Shown one piece after another: positions 8,169-16,497 of a DNA stretch of 64,000 nt. The translations under genes and the position numbers were made by a program. The stretch lies in NCBI RefSeq assembly GCF_004117935.1, contig NZ_SDOY01000092.1, positions 22,775 through 86,774 on the forward strand, written 5' to 3'. This DNA is from Streptomyces roseicoloratus. GTDB taxonomy: Bacteria > Actinomycetota > Actinomycetes > Streptomycetales > Streptomycetaceae. The notes beneath the pieces are model-generated. The model was not told the DNA's origin. It saw nothing but the letters and a program-made list of their open reading frames with translations, and made no database searches. How positions within the stretch are numbered: the stretch's first letter is position 1; every line of letters starts with the position of its first letter.

Positions 8169-9014
8169 TCAGTGCGCCGTCCAGCCTCCGTCGAGGGCGA
8201 GCGAGGTGCCGGTGACGAAGGAGGCCTGCGGGGTGCAGAGGAACAGGACGGCCTCGGCGACCTCCTCGGGCTCGATCAGCCGCTTGAGCGCGGAGTCCCG
8301 CAGCAGGACGTCGGCGAGCACCTGCCCGGCGGGGATGCCGTGGGCGGCGGCCTGGTCGGCGATCTGCCGCTCGACGAGCGGCGTGCGCACGTATCCGGGG
8401 TTGACGCAGTTGGAGGTGACGCCGTGCGGGGCGCCTTCGAGGGCCGCGGTCTTGGACAGGCCCTCCAGGCCGTGCTTGGCGGCCACGTAGGCCGACTTGA
8501 AGGGCGAGGCCCGCAGTCCGTGCACGGACGAGATGTTCACGATCCGGCCCCAGCCTCGCGCGTACATCTCCGGGAGCGCGCCTCTGATCAGTCGGAACGG
8601 TGCCTCCAGCATCACGGTGAGGACGGTGTGGAAGACGTCCGGCGGGAAGTCCTGGAGGGGTCGGACGAGCTGGAGTCCCGCGTTGTTCACGAGGATGTCG
8701 GCGCCGGCGGCCGAGGCCTCGGCGGCGTCGAGGTCGGTGAGGTCGAGCAGTGTGGGTTCGACGGCGCCCGGGAGGTCCCGTGCGGCCTCGGTCAGCGTGT
8801 CGAGTCCTTCGGCGGCCCGGTCGACGGCTCTGACCCTGGCCCCTGCGGCGGCGAGCCGCAGCGCGCAGGCGCGGCCGATGCCGCCGGCGGCGCCGGTGAC
8901 GAGCGCGGTGCGCCCGGAGAGGTCGAGGGTGACGGACCCGGCGGCCGGCCCGGTGGCGGGCCGGGGCGCGACGGCCTGGGCCGGGACGGGTCCCGGTGCG
9001 ATGGAGGCGCTCAT
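8169..9014 (-). CDS. 3-hydroxybutyrate dehydrogenase (SDR family)
   Basis: This 281-residue short-chain dehydrogenase has a cofactor loop TGAAGGIG (40-47), NNAG (110-113) and the catalytic set Ser163, Tyr176, Lys180 (SAYVAAKHG). The segments NISSVHGLRASPFKSAY, NCVNPGYVRTPLVERQI and a final SLALDGGWTAH are typical of D-3-hydroxybutyrate dehydrogenase, which oxidises 3-hydroxybutyrate to acetoacetate with NAD. About 30 extra residues precede the Rossmann fold. I start at ATG 9014, which has AAGG eight bases ahead; a GTG nine bases earlier is less likely. It heads the group with the PucR-type regulator and the CoA-transferase. Confidence 0.88.
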   Translation of the reverse strand: MSASIAPGPVPAQAVAPRPATGPAAGSVTLDLSGRTALVTGAAGGIGRACALRLAAAGARVRAVDRAAEGLDTLTEAARDLPGAVEPTLLDLTDLDAAEASAAGADILVNNAGLQLVRPLQDFPPDVFHTVLTVMLEAPFRLIRGALPEMYARGWGRIVNISSVHGLRASPFKSAYVAAKHGLEGLSKTAALEGAPHGVTSNCVNPGYVRTPLVERQIADQAAAHGIPAGQVLADVLLRDSALKRLIEPEEVAEAVLFLCTPQASFVTGTSLALDGGWTAH

Positions 9015-9069
9015 GCTCGGCACCTTATGAAGCGGTGCCGCCCCGACCGATGTGGGCTGAGCACATAGT

Positions 9070-9552
9070 TCAGCCTGTGGGGCTGGGGTCGAACCATGTG
9101 GGTTCGTCCTTGAGCGCCTGCTCGATGCGGAGGTGCGAGAAACGCTTCATCTCGGGCAGCTCGTCGAGCGCGAACCAGCCCACCTCCGTCGACTCCTCGT
9201 CGTTGACCCTGGCCTCGCCGCCGACGGCCCGGCAGCGGAAGGACACGTCCATGAACTGGCAGCGGTCCCCGTTGGGGTACACGACGGGCTTGCGCAGGGT
9301 CTGCACCAGCACGACCCGCTCCACCTCGGCCCGGACGCCCGTCTCCTCGTACACCTCGCGGACGGCGCAGGCGGCGGGCTGCTCGCCCGGCTCCACGATG
9401 CCGCCGACGATGGCCCACATGCCGTTGTCCGCGCGACGGCCCAGGAGCACCCGTCCCCGGTCGTCGAAGACGACCGCCGAGACGCCCGGCAGGAAGAGCA
9501 GCTGGTGGCCGGCGGAGGCCCGGATGTCGCGGATGAAGTCAGGTGTGCCCAT
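9070..9552 (-). CDS. Nudix hydrolase
   Basis: This 160-residue protein carries a complete Nudix box at residues 51-73 (G-x5-E, then REVYEETGV), with all catalytic glutamates present. The first strand LPGVSAVVFDDRGRVLLGRR and the size fit a single-domain pyrophosphohydrolase acting on nucleoside-diphosphate derivatives; the substrate is unknown. The ATG has no Shine-Dalgarno; instead TAGGGT (9559-9564, minus strand) ends exactly six bases before it, which indicates a leaderless mRNA. It is followed 55 bases later by the 3-hydroxybutyrate dehydrogenase gene on the same strand. Confidence 0.92.
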   Translation of the reverse strand: MGTPDFIRDIRASAGHQLLFLPGVSAVVFDDRGRVLLGRRADNGMWAIVGGIVEPGEQPAACAVREVYEETGVRAEVERVVLVQTLRKPVVYPNGDRCQFMDVSFRCRAVGGEARVNDEESTEVGWFALDELPEMKRFSHLRIEQALKDEPTWFDPSPTG

Positions 9553-9600
9553 GACTCGACCCTAGATCATCATCCGATCGTCCCGGCCGGCGCACGCCGC

Positions 9601-9642
9601 CCGCCGCCAGGGCCTCCGGCCCCCGCCGCCAAGGCCTCCGGC
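9601..9642. repeat. 20-bp direct repeat
   Basis: A 20-bp element beginning CCGCCGCCA and ending GGCCTCCGGC occurs at 9601-9620 and 9623-9642 with one mismatch, between the lnt stop and the Nudix promoter. Confidence 0.75.
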
Positions 9643-9659
9643 TCCGCCTCAGGCGGAGC
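9641..9659 (-). terminator. Stem-loop spanning the lnt stop codon
   Basis: GCTCCGCC-TCA-GGCGGAGC is a perfect 8-bp stem with a 3-base loop. The loop is the lnt stop codon itself. No T-tract follows, as is usual in Streptomyces. Confidence 0.5.
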
Positions 9660-11424
9660 GTGCCCGGCGGGCACGGCCGGACCGCACCGCCGACCAGCCG
9701 AGGCCGGCCACGGCGACCGCCACCAGGAGCGCCTCGGGCAGCGTGCCCATGCGGGTCGCCGGGGTCAGCGAGGAGCGCAGCGGCACCTTCTCCACGAGCA
9801 CGTCGGGCGTGAACATCCCGGTCTCCGCGACGATCGTCCCGTCGGGCCGGATGACCGCGCTGACACCGCTGGTGACCGGCACGACCACGCTGCGGCTGTG
9901 CTCCACGGCGCGCACGCGCGACATGGCGAGCTGCTGGTAGGTCATCTCGCTGCGGCCGAAGGTGGCGTTGTTGCTGGGCACGGTGATCATCTGTGCGCCG
10001 TGGGTGACGGTGTCCCGGACGGCCCAGTCGAAGGCCGCCTCGTAACAGGTGGCGAGGCCCACCTTCGTACCGGCGAGGTCGAAGACGCCGACCTCGTCAC
10101 CGGGTCCGAAGTCGCGGCGGACGCGGTCGACGTCGCTGCTGAAGAGCCGGACGACGGACCGCATGGGGATGTACTCGCCGAAGGGCTGGACGTGCCGCTT
10201 GTCGTACTCGGCGACCGGTCCCTTCCCCGGCTCCCACTGGATGAGGGTGTTGCGCAGTTTTCCGGTGGGCGGCGCGATGACGGAGCCGATCACGGTGGGC
10301 GCGTTCACCTTGCGCACGGCGTCGTCGATGATCGCGTACGCGTCCGGGTTGGCGTACGGGTCGATGTCGGAGGAGTTCTCGGGCCACAGCACGAAGTCGG
10401 GCTGCGGCGCGCGGCCCGCCTTCACCTCGTCGGCGAGCTCCCTGGTGCGGTTGACGTGGTTGTCGAGCACGGCACGCCGCTGGGAGTTGAAGTCGAGGCC
10501 GAGGCGGGGCACGTTGCCCTGGACCGCGGCGACGGTCGCGGTGCCGTCCTCGGGCGCGTCGGAGATCAGCGGCAGCGCGGCGAGGGCGCCGGTGACGGGC
10601 ACCAGGACGGCCAGTGCGGCGGCGACCAGCGGGCCTCGAGGCCCGCGCGGGGGCGCCGCGGCCGGCGCCGCCTCCGAGGAGGAACCGGCCGTCCGGGAGG
10701 ACCCGGGCGTCTCGCCGGCGTCGCCCGTACGGGCGGACCCGGACGACGCGGCCGCGACGGCGGGCTCGGGCGTCCCGGCGGCGTCCACGGCGTTCCCGGC
10801 GCCCGTCCGCTCGGGAGCGTCGCCGGTACGGGCGCGCCGGGCGAGGACCTGGCGGAGCAGTTCGTACAGACCGAAACCGCACAGCGCGACGCCGAAGCCG
10901 AGCACCGGGGTGCCGCCGACGGCCGCGAGCGGCAGGAAGATCCCGTCCGCCTGACCGAAGGCGATCTTGCCCCAGGGGAAGCCGCCGAACGGCACGCGCG
11001 CGCGTGCCGCCTCGCCCAGGATCCACACGGCGGCGGCGAACACCGGCCAGGCGGGAAGCCGGGAGACGACCGCGACGCCGAGGCCGACCGCGCCGACGAA
11101 CAGCGACGACACGGCGGCGAGCGCCAGCCACGGCACCGGCCCGACCTCCTCGCCGGTCCACATCAGCAACGGCATCAGGAAACCGAGCCCGGCCAGGTAG
11201 CCGAGACCGAAGCCGGCCCGTGCCCGCCGGCCGCGCAGCGTCCAGCCGAGCAGCGCGAACGCGGGCAGCGCGAGCCACCACAGGGGCCGGGGCGGGAAGC
11301 TCAGGTAGAGCAGCAGCCCGGAGAGCAGGGCCGCACCGGGGCGCAGCAGCCGCCGGGGGCCACGGGCCCGCTCGGGGGCGGCATCGGACTCGGGCGCGTC
11401 GGCGGGGGCGATCGTGGTGCTCAC
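9649..11424 (-). CDS. lnt: Apolipoprotein N-acyltransferase
   Basis: This 591-residue membrane enzyme adds the third acyl chain to the N-terminal cysteine of lipoproteins. The N-terminal half has about six membrane segments (LLLYLSFPPRPLWWLALPAF onward, with PFGGFPWGKIAFGQ). The C-terminal nitrilase domain carries the catalytic triad Glu349 (WPENSS), Lys409 (YDKRHVQPFGEY) and Cys460 (TCYEAAF), spaced much as in E. coli Lnt. A long Ala/Gly/Ser-rich hydrophilic insert (about residues 195-260) lies between the last transmembrane segments. I start at GTG 11424; the open frame continues upstream but that part is not protein-like. Confidence 0.93.
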   Translation of the reverse strand: MSTTIAPADAPESDAAPERARGPRRLLRPGAALLSGLLLYLSFPPRPLWWLALPAFALLGWTLRGRRARAGFGLGYLAGLGFLMPLLMWTGEEVGPVPWLALAAVSSLFVGAVGLGVAVVSRLPAWPVFAAAVWILGEAARARVPFGGFPWGKIAFGQADGIFLPLAAVGGTPVLGFGVALCGFGLYELLRQVLARRARTGDAPERTGAGNAVDAAGTPEPAVAAASSGSARTGDAGETPGSSRTAGSSSEAAPAAAPPRGPRGPLVAAALAVLVPVTGALAALPLISDAPEDGTATVAAVQGNVPRLGLDFNSQRRAVLDNHVNRTRELADEVKAGRAPQPDFVLWPENSSDIDPYANPDAYAIIDDAVRKVNAPTVIGSVIAPPTGKLRNTLIQWEPGKGPVAEYDKRHVQPFGEYIPMRSVVRLFSSDVDRVRRDFGPGDEVGVFDLAGTKVGLATCYEAAFDWAVRDTVTHGAQMITVPSNNATFGRSEMTYQQLAMSRVRAVEHSRSVVVPVTSGVSAVIRPDGTIVAETGMFTPDVLVEKVPLRSSLTPATRMGTLPEALLVAVAVAGLGWSAVRSGRARRARSA

Positions 11425-11557
11425 GAGCCGGAGTCTACGGCGCGCGGCGCGCCCGGCAGGAGTGCGGTCGGCGCTGCGCGCCCCTGTGGGTGGCGGGTTC
11501 CACGCGGTCGGGCCGTACACGAGGAAAGCGTCCCTCCGGCTCCACGGGTCCGGCCGG

Positions 11558-12130
11558 TTACACGGGTCCGGCCGGCGCCGGAGACGTGGGAGGAGGGGTG
11601 GTGCGGTGCAACAGGGCGCGGATGACGTGGACGGCGGACTCGGCGTCGTCCACGGTCACGGTGAAGGTCCGCCCGTCACCGAGCCGCAGCACCAGACCCT
11701 CGCCGCGCCGGACGACCACGGCGGTGCCCTTCTCGGGGCGCCAGCGATAGCCCCAGCCGCCCCACTGGCGCGGGGTCACGGACGGCGCGAACTCGGCGCC
11801 GACCACGTGCGACAGCGGGATGCGCCGGCGCGGCACGCCGATGTGCCCACATCGCACCTCGCAGGCGCGGTCGTCGACCCGGACGGCGACGTGGACGAAG
11901 GCGAGCGTGCCGAAGAGCACCAGCAGACCGGCGGCGACACAGCCGATGACGGCCATCAGGAGCGGTGCGATGCCGGAGGTCCATGGCGACTCGACGGCGA
12001 GCAGGATGCCCAGCGCCATGCAGGCGAAACCGCCGACGGCCGGCAGCCATTGCATCCGGTTGGTCGCGCGGCCGGTCCAGACCGGGGGTGCGGGTCCCTC
12101 GGGACCCGGGTTCGTGGAGTGGTCCCTCAT
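11558..12130 (-). CDS. Small membrane protein with two transmembrane helices
   Basis: The protein has 190 residues. After a Pro-rich start there are two hydrophobic helices (about 28-46, LPAVGGFACMALGILLAV, and 53-78), followed by a soluble beta-rich C-terminus (VRVDDRACEVRCGHIGVPRR, GWGYRWRPEKGTAVVVRRGEGL) that looks like a small PH-like fold. Conserved in Streptomyces as far as I recall, but I cannot name a function. There is no Shine-Dalgarno; TAGGCT (12137-12142, minus strand) ends six bases before the ATG, so the mRNA is probably leaderless. It is in the same direction as lnt downstream and the racemase upstream but with its own promoter. Confidence 0.7.
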   Translation of the reverse strand: MRDHSTNPGPEGPAPPVWTGRATNRMQWLPAVGGFACMALGILLAVESPWTSGIAPLLMAVIGCVAAGLLVLFGTLAFVHVAVRVDDRACEVRCGHIGVPRRRIPLSHVVGAEFAPSVTPRQWGGWGYRWRPEKGTAVVVRRGEGLVLRLGDGRTFTVTVDDAESAVHVIRALLHRTTPPPTSPAPAGPV

Positions 12131-12183
12131 GGTGACAGCCTAAGCACGTTCCGCTGTTGCGGCGCCTCGGCGGAGTCGTCCGG

Positions 12184-12978
12184 TCACCCGGGGAGAGCGA
12201 CGGTCGCCGCCCGGAGGACGCGGCCTTCGGCGTAGCTGAGCGCGGCGGGGCCGAGGTCGCCCGTACGCCCGCTGAGGAGCACGGTCAGCCCGCCCGTGGG
12301 AGCGGCCGCCGGGTTCGCCTCGACGCCGATCCGCCGCAGTGCCTGTGCGGCGACTGCCCCGGCGGAACCGTGCAAAACGACGGGCGGCAGGCCTTCGGTG
12401 CGGGGCAGTGCCGCCCGGATCTGTTCGGCGACCAGCTCGTAGTGGGTGCAGCCGAGGACCAGGGCGCGTACGTCCGGGGGCGTGAGGGCGGCCGCGGCGG
12501 CGACGGCCCTGCGTACGGCCTCGGCGTCGTCGTGCTCGACGGCGTCGGCGAGACCGGGGCACGGCACCTCGGTGACCTCGGCACCGTCGGCGAAGTCGCG
12601 GATCAGGCCGCGCTGGTACGGGCTGCCGGTGGTGGCCGGTGTGGCCCAGATCGCGACCTTGCCGCCGCCGACCGCGGCGGGCTTGATCGCGGGGACGGTG
12701 CCGATCACCGGGATGCGGGGCTCCAGCTCGGCGCGCAGCGCGGGCAGGGTGTGAACGCTCGCGGTGTTGCAGCCGACGATCAGGGCGTCGGGCCCGTGCG
12801 CGGCGGCGGCCCGGGCGACGGCCAGGGCACGCTCGGTGAGGTCCTCGACGGTGCGCGGGCCCCACGGCATGCCGTCGGGGTCCGAGGAGAGCACCAGATC
12901 CGCGTCGGGCCGCATGCGGCGGACCGCCGCCGCTGCCGGCAGCAGGCCGATTCCGGAGTCCATGAGGGCGATCTTCAC
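12184..12978 (-). CDS. Aspartate/glutamate racemase family protein (MurI-like)
   Basis: This 264-residue enzyme has the two catalytic cysteines of the cofactor-independent racemases in their usual settings, GCNTAS (Cys70) and GCTHYEL (Cys177), and an N-terminal MDSGIGLLP corresponding to the FDSGVGGL of MurI. It probably interconverts L- and D-glutamate (peptidoglycan precursor) or aspartate. The loop differs from housekeeping MurI (GIGLLPAA instead of GVGGLSVL), so a second, specialised racemase is possible. Start is GTG; TAGGGT (12985-12990, minus strand) lies exactly six bases ahead, consistent with a leaderless message. It diverges from the glycosyltransferase gene 58 bases away. Confidence 0.82.
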   Translation of the reverse strand: MKIALMDSGIGLLPAAAAVRRMRPDADLVLSSDPDGMPWGPRTVEDLTERALAVARAAAAHGPDALIVGCNTASVHTLPALRAELEPRIPVIGTVPAIKPAAVGGGKVAIWATPATTGSPYQRGLIRDFADGAEVTEVPCPGLADAVEHDDAEAVRRAVAAAAALTPPDVRALVLGCTHYELVAEQIRAALPRTEGLPPVVLHGSAGAVAAQALRRIGVEANPAAAPTGGLTVLLSGRTGDLGPAALSYAEGRVLRAATVALPG

Positions 12979-13036
12979 CCGGTCACCCTATCCGACCACC
13001 CTTGTTTCCCCGTCGTTCTGGGGCAGACTGCGGCGA

Positions 13037-14335
13037 ATGAGCACGCTTGCCTGGATCGCGATCGCCGCTCTGGCCGTCTGGGGGTGGCTGCTCCTGGGCC
13101 AGGGCTTCTTCTGGCGCACGGACCAGCGCCTGCCCGCGCCGGTCGCCGCCGCCCCGGAGCCCGGAACCTGGCCCGACGTCGTCGTGGTGGTGCCGGCCAG
13201 GGACGAGGCGGAGGTGCTGCCGCTGAGTCTGCCGTCGCTGCTCGCCCAGGACTATCCGGGGCGGGCGGAGGTGATCCTGGTCGACGACGGGAGCACGGAC
13301 GGCACGGGCCGGCTCGCCGAGGATCTGGCGGGCGCGACGGCCGCGGGGTGCGGCGGCGGAAGGGCCGGCGACGGGCCGGAGGGCGACTCTCCCGGCGCCC
13401 CGGCCGGGGGGCGCGGCGACGGGCCGGAGGGCGGGGCGGCGGTGCGGCGCGGTGTCGGGCTGCCGTTGACGGTGACCTCGCCCGGCGAGCCCGCGCCCGG
13501 CTGGACGGGCAAACTGTGGGCGCTGCGGCACGGCATGGCGCTCGCACGCGCGCGTGGACCCGAATTCCTGCTCCTCACGGACGCGGACATCGCCCACGAA
13601 CCGGACAGCCTGCGGCTGCTCGTCGCCGCGGCGACGGGGCACCGGCTCGACCTGGTGTCCCAGATGGCGCGGCTGCGGGTGGCGAGCGGATGGGAGCGGC
13701 TGATCGTGCCGGCCTTCGTCTACTTCTTCTGCCAGCTCTATCCCTTCCGCTGGATCAACCGCCGCCGGCCCCTCGCGACGGCGGCAGCCGGCGGCTGTGT
13801 GCTGCTGCGGGCGGAGACGGCGGAGCGGGCCGGGGTGCCGGAGTCGATCCGGGAGGCCGTCATCGACGACGTGTCGCTGGCCCGGGCGGTACGCCGGAGC
13901 GGCGGCCGGATCTGGCTGGGGCTCGCGGACCGGGTGGACAGCGTCCGGCCGTACCCGGGCCTCGCCCCGCTGTGGCGGATGGTCTCGCGCAGCGCCTACG
14001 CGCAACTGCGGCACAACCCGTTCCTGCTCGCGGGCACGGTCGCGGGCCTGGCCCTCGTCTACCTGGCGCCGCCGGCGACGCTGCTCGCGGGCCTGCTCAC
14101 CGGAGACGGGACGGCGGCATGGGCGGGCGGACTTGCCTGGGCGGTGATGACGGGCACGTACCTCCCGATGCTCCGCTACTACCGCCGGCCGCCCTGGCTC
14201 GCGCCCCTGCTCCCGTTCACCGCCCTGCTGTACCTGCTGATGACGGTGGACTCGGCCGTCCAGCACTACCGCGGCCGGGGCGCGGCCTGGAAGGGCCGCA
14301 CGTACACCAGGCCGGAGACGATGCCGGACCGGTGA
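13037..14335 (+). CDS. HpnB-like family 2 glycosyltransferase (membrane)
   Basis: The protein has 432 residues: an N-terminal membrane helix (LAWIAIAALAVWGWLLLGQG), a GT-A domain with DVVVVVPARDEAEVLP, VDDGSTDGTG and the metal site TDADIAHEPD, then IDDVSLARAVRR and three to four C-terminal helices. This arrangement fits the hopene-associated HpnB group. No squalene-hopene genes are nearby, so the acceptor is unknown. A Gly/Glu-rich insert with a repeated GDGPEG motif (about residues 108-135) is low complexity and unlike the rest of the enzyme. It diverges from the racemase gene. Confidence 0.82.
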   Translation: MSTLAWIAIAALAVWGWLLLGQGFFWRTDQRLPAPVAAAPEPGTWPDVVVVVPARDEAEVLPLSLPSLLAQDYPGRAEVILVDDGSTDGTGRLAEDLAGATAAGCGGGRAGDGPEGDSPGAPAGGRGDGPEGGAAVRRGVGLPLTVTSPGEPAPGWTGKLWALRHGMALARARGPEFLLLTDADIAHEPDSLRLLVAAATGHRLDLVSQMARLRVASGWERLIVPAFVYFFCQLYPFRWINRRRPLATAAAGGCVLLRAETAERAGVPESIREAVIDDVSLARAVRRSGGRIWLGLADRVDSVRPYPGLAPLWRMVSRSAYAQLRHNPFLLAGTVAGLALVYLAPPATLLAGLLTGDGTAAWAGGLAWAVMTGTYLPMLRYYRRPPWLAPLLPFTALLYLLMTVDSAVQHYRGRGAAWKGRTYTRPETMPDR

Positions 14336-14745
14336 CGGCCGACGGGGGTGTCCGCGGGGAATCGGCCCGCTGCGTACGGCCTCGTCGGCGGCCCGGACCA
14401 GGCCCGGGACGGACAGCTCACGAGGGTCGATCCGTATGGCAGGTCGCTCATGTCTCCCGCCTCGCCTCCCCGCCTCTGCCTGCCCGCTTCTGTCCCCCTC
14501 TCAGGGCTCCCTCCCAGGGCTCCTGCTCAGGACTCCCTCTCAGGGCTTCCCCGCGGTCTCCGGGAATACGGCCGGGGTCTCTATCTCGGTGTCGCCCCTC
14601 CGCCGGCCGTCGAGGCGCCCGTCGGCAATGAGCCGTTCGGTCCCGCCCGCGGCCCGCCCGGCCCTGCGCCGCTCGCCGTCGTGCCGGGCATCGGGTTCGA
14701 TGCCCGGCACGACGGCGGTGAAGGCGGCGGCCGATTCCCTGCCCC
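14336..14745. other. 410-bp convergent intergenic region
   Basis: I see no gene here. Positions 14490-14550 are CT-rich with four degenerate copies of CTCAGGGCTCCCT. The strong hairpin at 14674-14717 ends both flanking transcripts. Confidence 0.6.
14674..14717. terminator. Bidirectional terminator, 20-bp perfect stem
   Basis: The arms 14674-14693 and 14698-14717 pair perfectly over 20 bp around the loop GGTT. The hairpin lies 29 bases past the MHS transporter stop and between two converging genes. Confidence 0.85.
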
Positions 14746-16170
14746 TCAGGCGGAGTCGCCGGCGACGGCCACGGAGTCGGCGGAGTTCGCGGAGCCGGTG
14801 GAGTGCGCGGAGCCGGTGGCGGAGGCTCCGCCGCTCTTCTGTTCGTGCCGGGTGCGGGCGAGGTCGCGGCCGCGGGTTTCGCGGGTGACGGCCACGGTGA
14901 GGGTGGTGATGACGGCGGCCAGGCACAGGTAGAGGCTGACCGGGGTGGAGGAGTCGTAGTCCTTCAGGAGTTCGACGGCGATGATCGGGGCGAGGGCTCC
15001 GGCGACGATGGAGGCGAGCTGCGAGCCCATCGAGGCGCCGGAGTAGCGCACCTTGGTGTCGAACATCTCGGAGATGAACGCGGCCTGTGGCCCGTACATG
15101 GCGCCGTGAAGGAGCAGGCCGGCGGTGACGGCCAGGGTGATGACGGGGAAGGACTCGGAGTCGACGAGGCCGAAGAAGACGAACGCCCAGACGGCCATGC
15201 CCACGGAGCCGATGAGGGTGACGGGCCGGCGCCCGACACGGTCGGAGAGCGCGCCCCACAGGGGGATGGTGACGAAGTGGACTGCGGAGCCGATGAGGAC
15301 GGCGTTCAGGGCGGTGCTCTTGGGCAGTTCCAGGTGGGCGGTGACGTACACCAGGAGGAACGAGGTGAGGATGTAGTACGAGATGTTCTCGCCGAAGCGG
15401 GTGCCGATGGCCGCCAGGACCTCGCGCCAGCTGCGCCGGAACACCTCGACGACCGGGGCCTGCTCCTTGACGCCCTGCGCGGCCGCCGCCTCGGCCTTGG
15501 CCTGCGCGGCGAGGAAGACCGGGGACTCGGACACCGTGACCCGAATCCAGAGACCGATCACCACGAGGACACCGGACAGCAGGAACGGGACGCGCCAGCC
15601 CCAGGACTGGAAGGCGGCCTCCGACTGGAAGGCGGCCAGGAGTGCCAGGACTCCGGTGGCGAGCAGGTTACCGCCGGGGGCACCGGCCTGGGGCCACGAG
15701 GCCCAGAAACCGCGGTGCCGGTCGTCGCCGTGCTCGGAGACGATGAGGACGGCACCGCCCCACTCGCCGCCCAGCGCGAAGCCCTGGACCAGCCGCAGCA
15801 CGGTCAGCAGGATCGGCGCGCCGACCCCGATGGTCTCGTAGGTGGGCAGCAGACCCATGGCGAAGGTGGCGCCGCCCATCATCAGAAGGCTGACCACCAG
15901 CAGCTTCTTGCGCCCGATCTTGTCCCCGAAGTGACCGAACACGACACCGCCGAGAGGTCGCGCCGCGAACCCGATGGCGTAGGTGACAAAGGCGATGAGC
16001 GTGCCCACCAGCGGGTCGGCCGCAGGGAAGAACAGCGTGTTGAAGACGAGCGCGGCGGCAGAGCCGTACAGGAAGAAGTCGTACCACTCGATGGTGGTCC
16101 CGATGAGACTCGCGGCGACGATCCGCTTCAGGGATCCGGGAGGCGTGGGAGCGTGTGTTGCGGCGGCCAT
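14746..16170 (-). CDS. MFS transporter, metabolite:H+ symporter (MHS) type
   Basis: This is a 474-residue, twelve-helix permease. It has the MHS signature IGTTIEWYDFFLYGSAAAL near the N-terminus, the MFS motif GHFGDKIGRKKLL, LRLVQGFALGGEWGGAVL, and a second GALSDRVGRRPVT. Relatives import citrate, shikimate, alpha-ketoglutarate, proline or betaine with protons; the substrate cannot be chosen here. I start at ATG 16170, which has GGAAGTGG eight bases ahead; the open frame upstream is Cys/Arg-rich junk. The hydrophilic tail is a Ser/Ala/Gly repeat. The divergent gene is an aldo/keto reductase, so both may serve one sugar or sugar-acid pathway. Confidence 0.88.
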   Translation of the reverse strand: MAAATHAPTPPGSLKRIVAASLIGTTIEWYDFFLYGSAAALVFNTLFFPAADPLVGTLIAFVTYAIGFAARPLGGVVFGHFGDKIGRKKLLVVSLLMMGGATFAMGLLPTYETIGVGAPILLTVLRLVQGFALGGEWGGAVLIVSEHGDDRHRGFWASWPQAGAPGGNLLATGVLALLAAFQSEAAFQSWGWRVPFLLSGVLVVIGLWIRVTVSESPVFLAAQAKAEAAAAQGVKEQAPVVEVFRRSWREVLAAIGTRFGENISYYILTSFLLVYVTAHLELPKSTALNAVLIGSAVHFVTIPLWGALSDRVGRRPVTLIGSVGMAVWAFVFFGLVDSESFPVITLAVTAGLLLHGAMYGPQAAFISEMFDTKVRYSGASMGSQLASIVAGALAPIIAVELLKDYDSSTPVSLYLCLAAVITTLTVAVTRETRGRDLARTRHEQKSGGASATGSAHSTGSANSADSVAVAGDSA

Positions 16171-16248
16171 GTGCACCACTTCCGAGCGGGTGACGGGGAC
16201 GGTGTTCGTGTCGCCACACCGTAGGAAAGCGCAGGTCAGCCGCGTATG

Positions 16249-16261
16249 TGGTGAGACACCA
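16249..16261. promoter_or_regulatory. Inverted repeat TGGTG-AGA-CACCA
   Basis: A perfect 5-bp-arm palindrome lies in a wider imperfect one (GTATG...CATAC), 79 bases upstream of the MHS transporter start. It is a candidate operator; no adjacent regulator gene exists. Confidence 0.4.
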
Positions 16262-16292
16262 TACTTCGCTTCCCGAGAGTGCCGGCAGCCCC

Positions 16293-16320
16293 CACACCTC
16301 GTCCGACACGTCGAGGTGTG
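16293..16320. promoter_or_regulatory. Inverted repeat CACACCTCG-N10-CGAGGTGTG
   Basis: Perfect 9-bp arms are separated by 10 bases. The site is in the middle of a divergent promoter region where no transcript should end, so it is more likely an operator than a terminator. Confidence 0.5.
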
Positions 16321-16372
16321 CCGCCGCCCTACAACCTCACACGAGACGCAACCACGCGCACGCATCACGCGC

Positions 16373-16401
16373 TTGCATTAGGCGGCGTGTGCAATTATTG
16401 T
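16373..16401 (+). promoter_or_regulatory. Candidate promoter for the aldo/keto reductase
   Basis: TTGCAT (16373-16378) and TATTGT (16396-16401) are spaced by 17 bases in a locally AT-rich stretch about 95 bases before the start codon. Confidence 0.4.
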
Positions 16402-16497
16402 CTTCATACATAAGGCGCGTCTGCATTCATGTGCGGCGTTGCCGGCCAAAGGGCTGCGGCCCTCTCCCTCCCCCCCCCATCACGCGAAGGCACCCCC

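Noticed and set aside
13037..14335. HpnB-like glycosyltransferase as a sign of a hopanoid cluster
   Set aside because: No squalene/phytoene synthase, squalene-hopene cyclase or HpnH genes are nearby.
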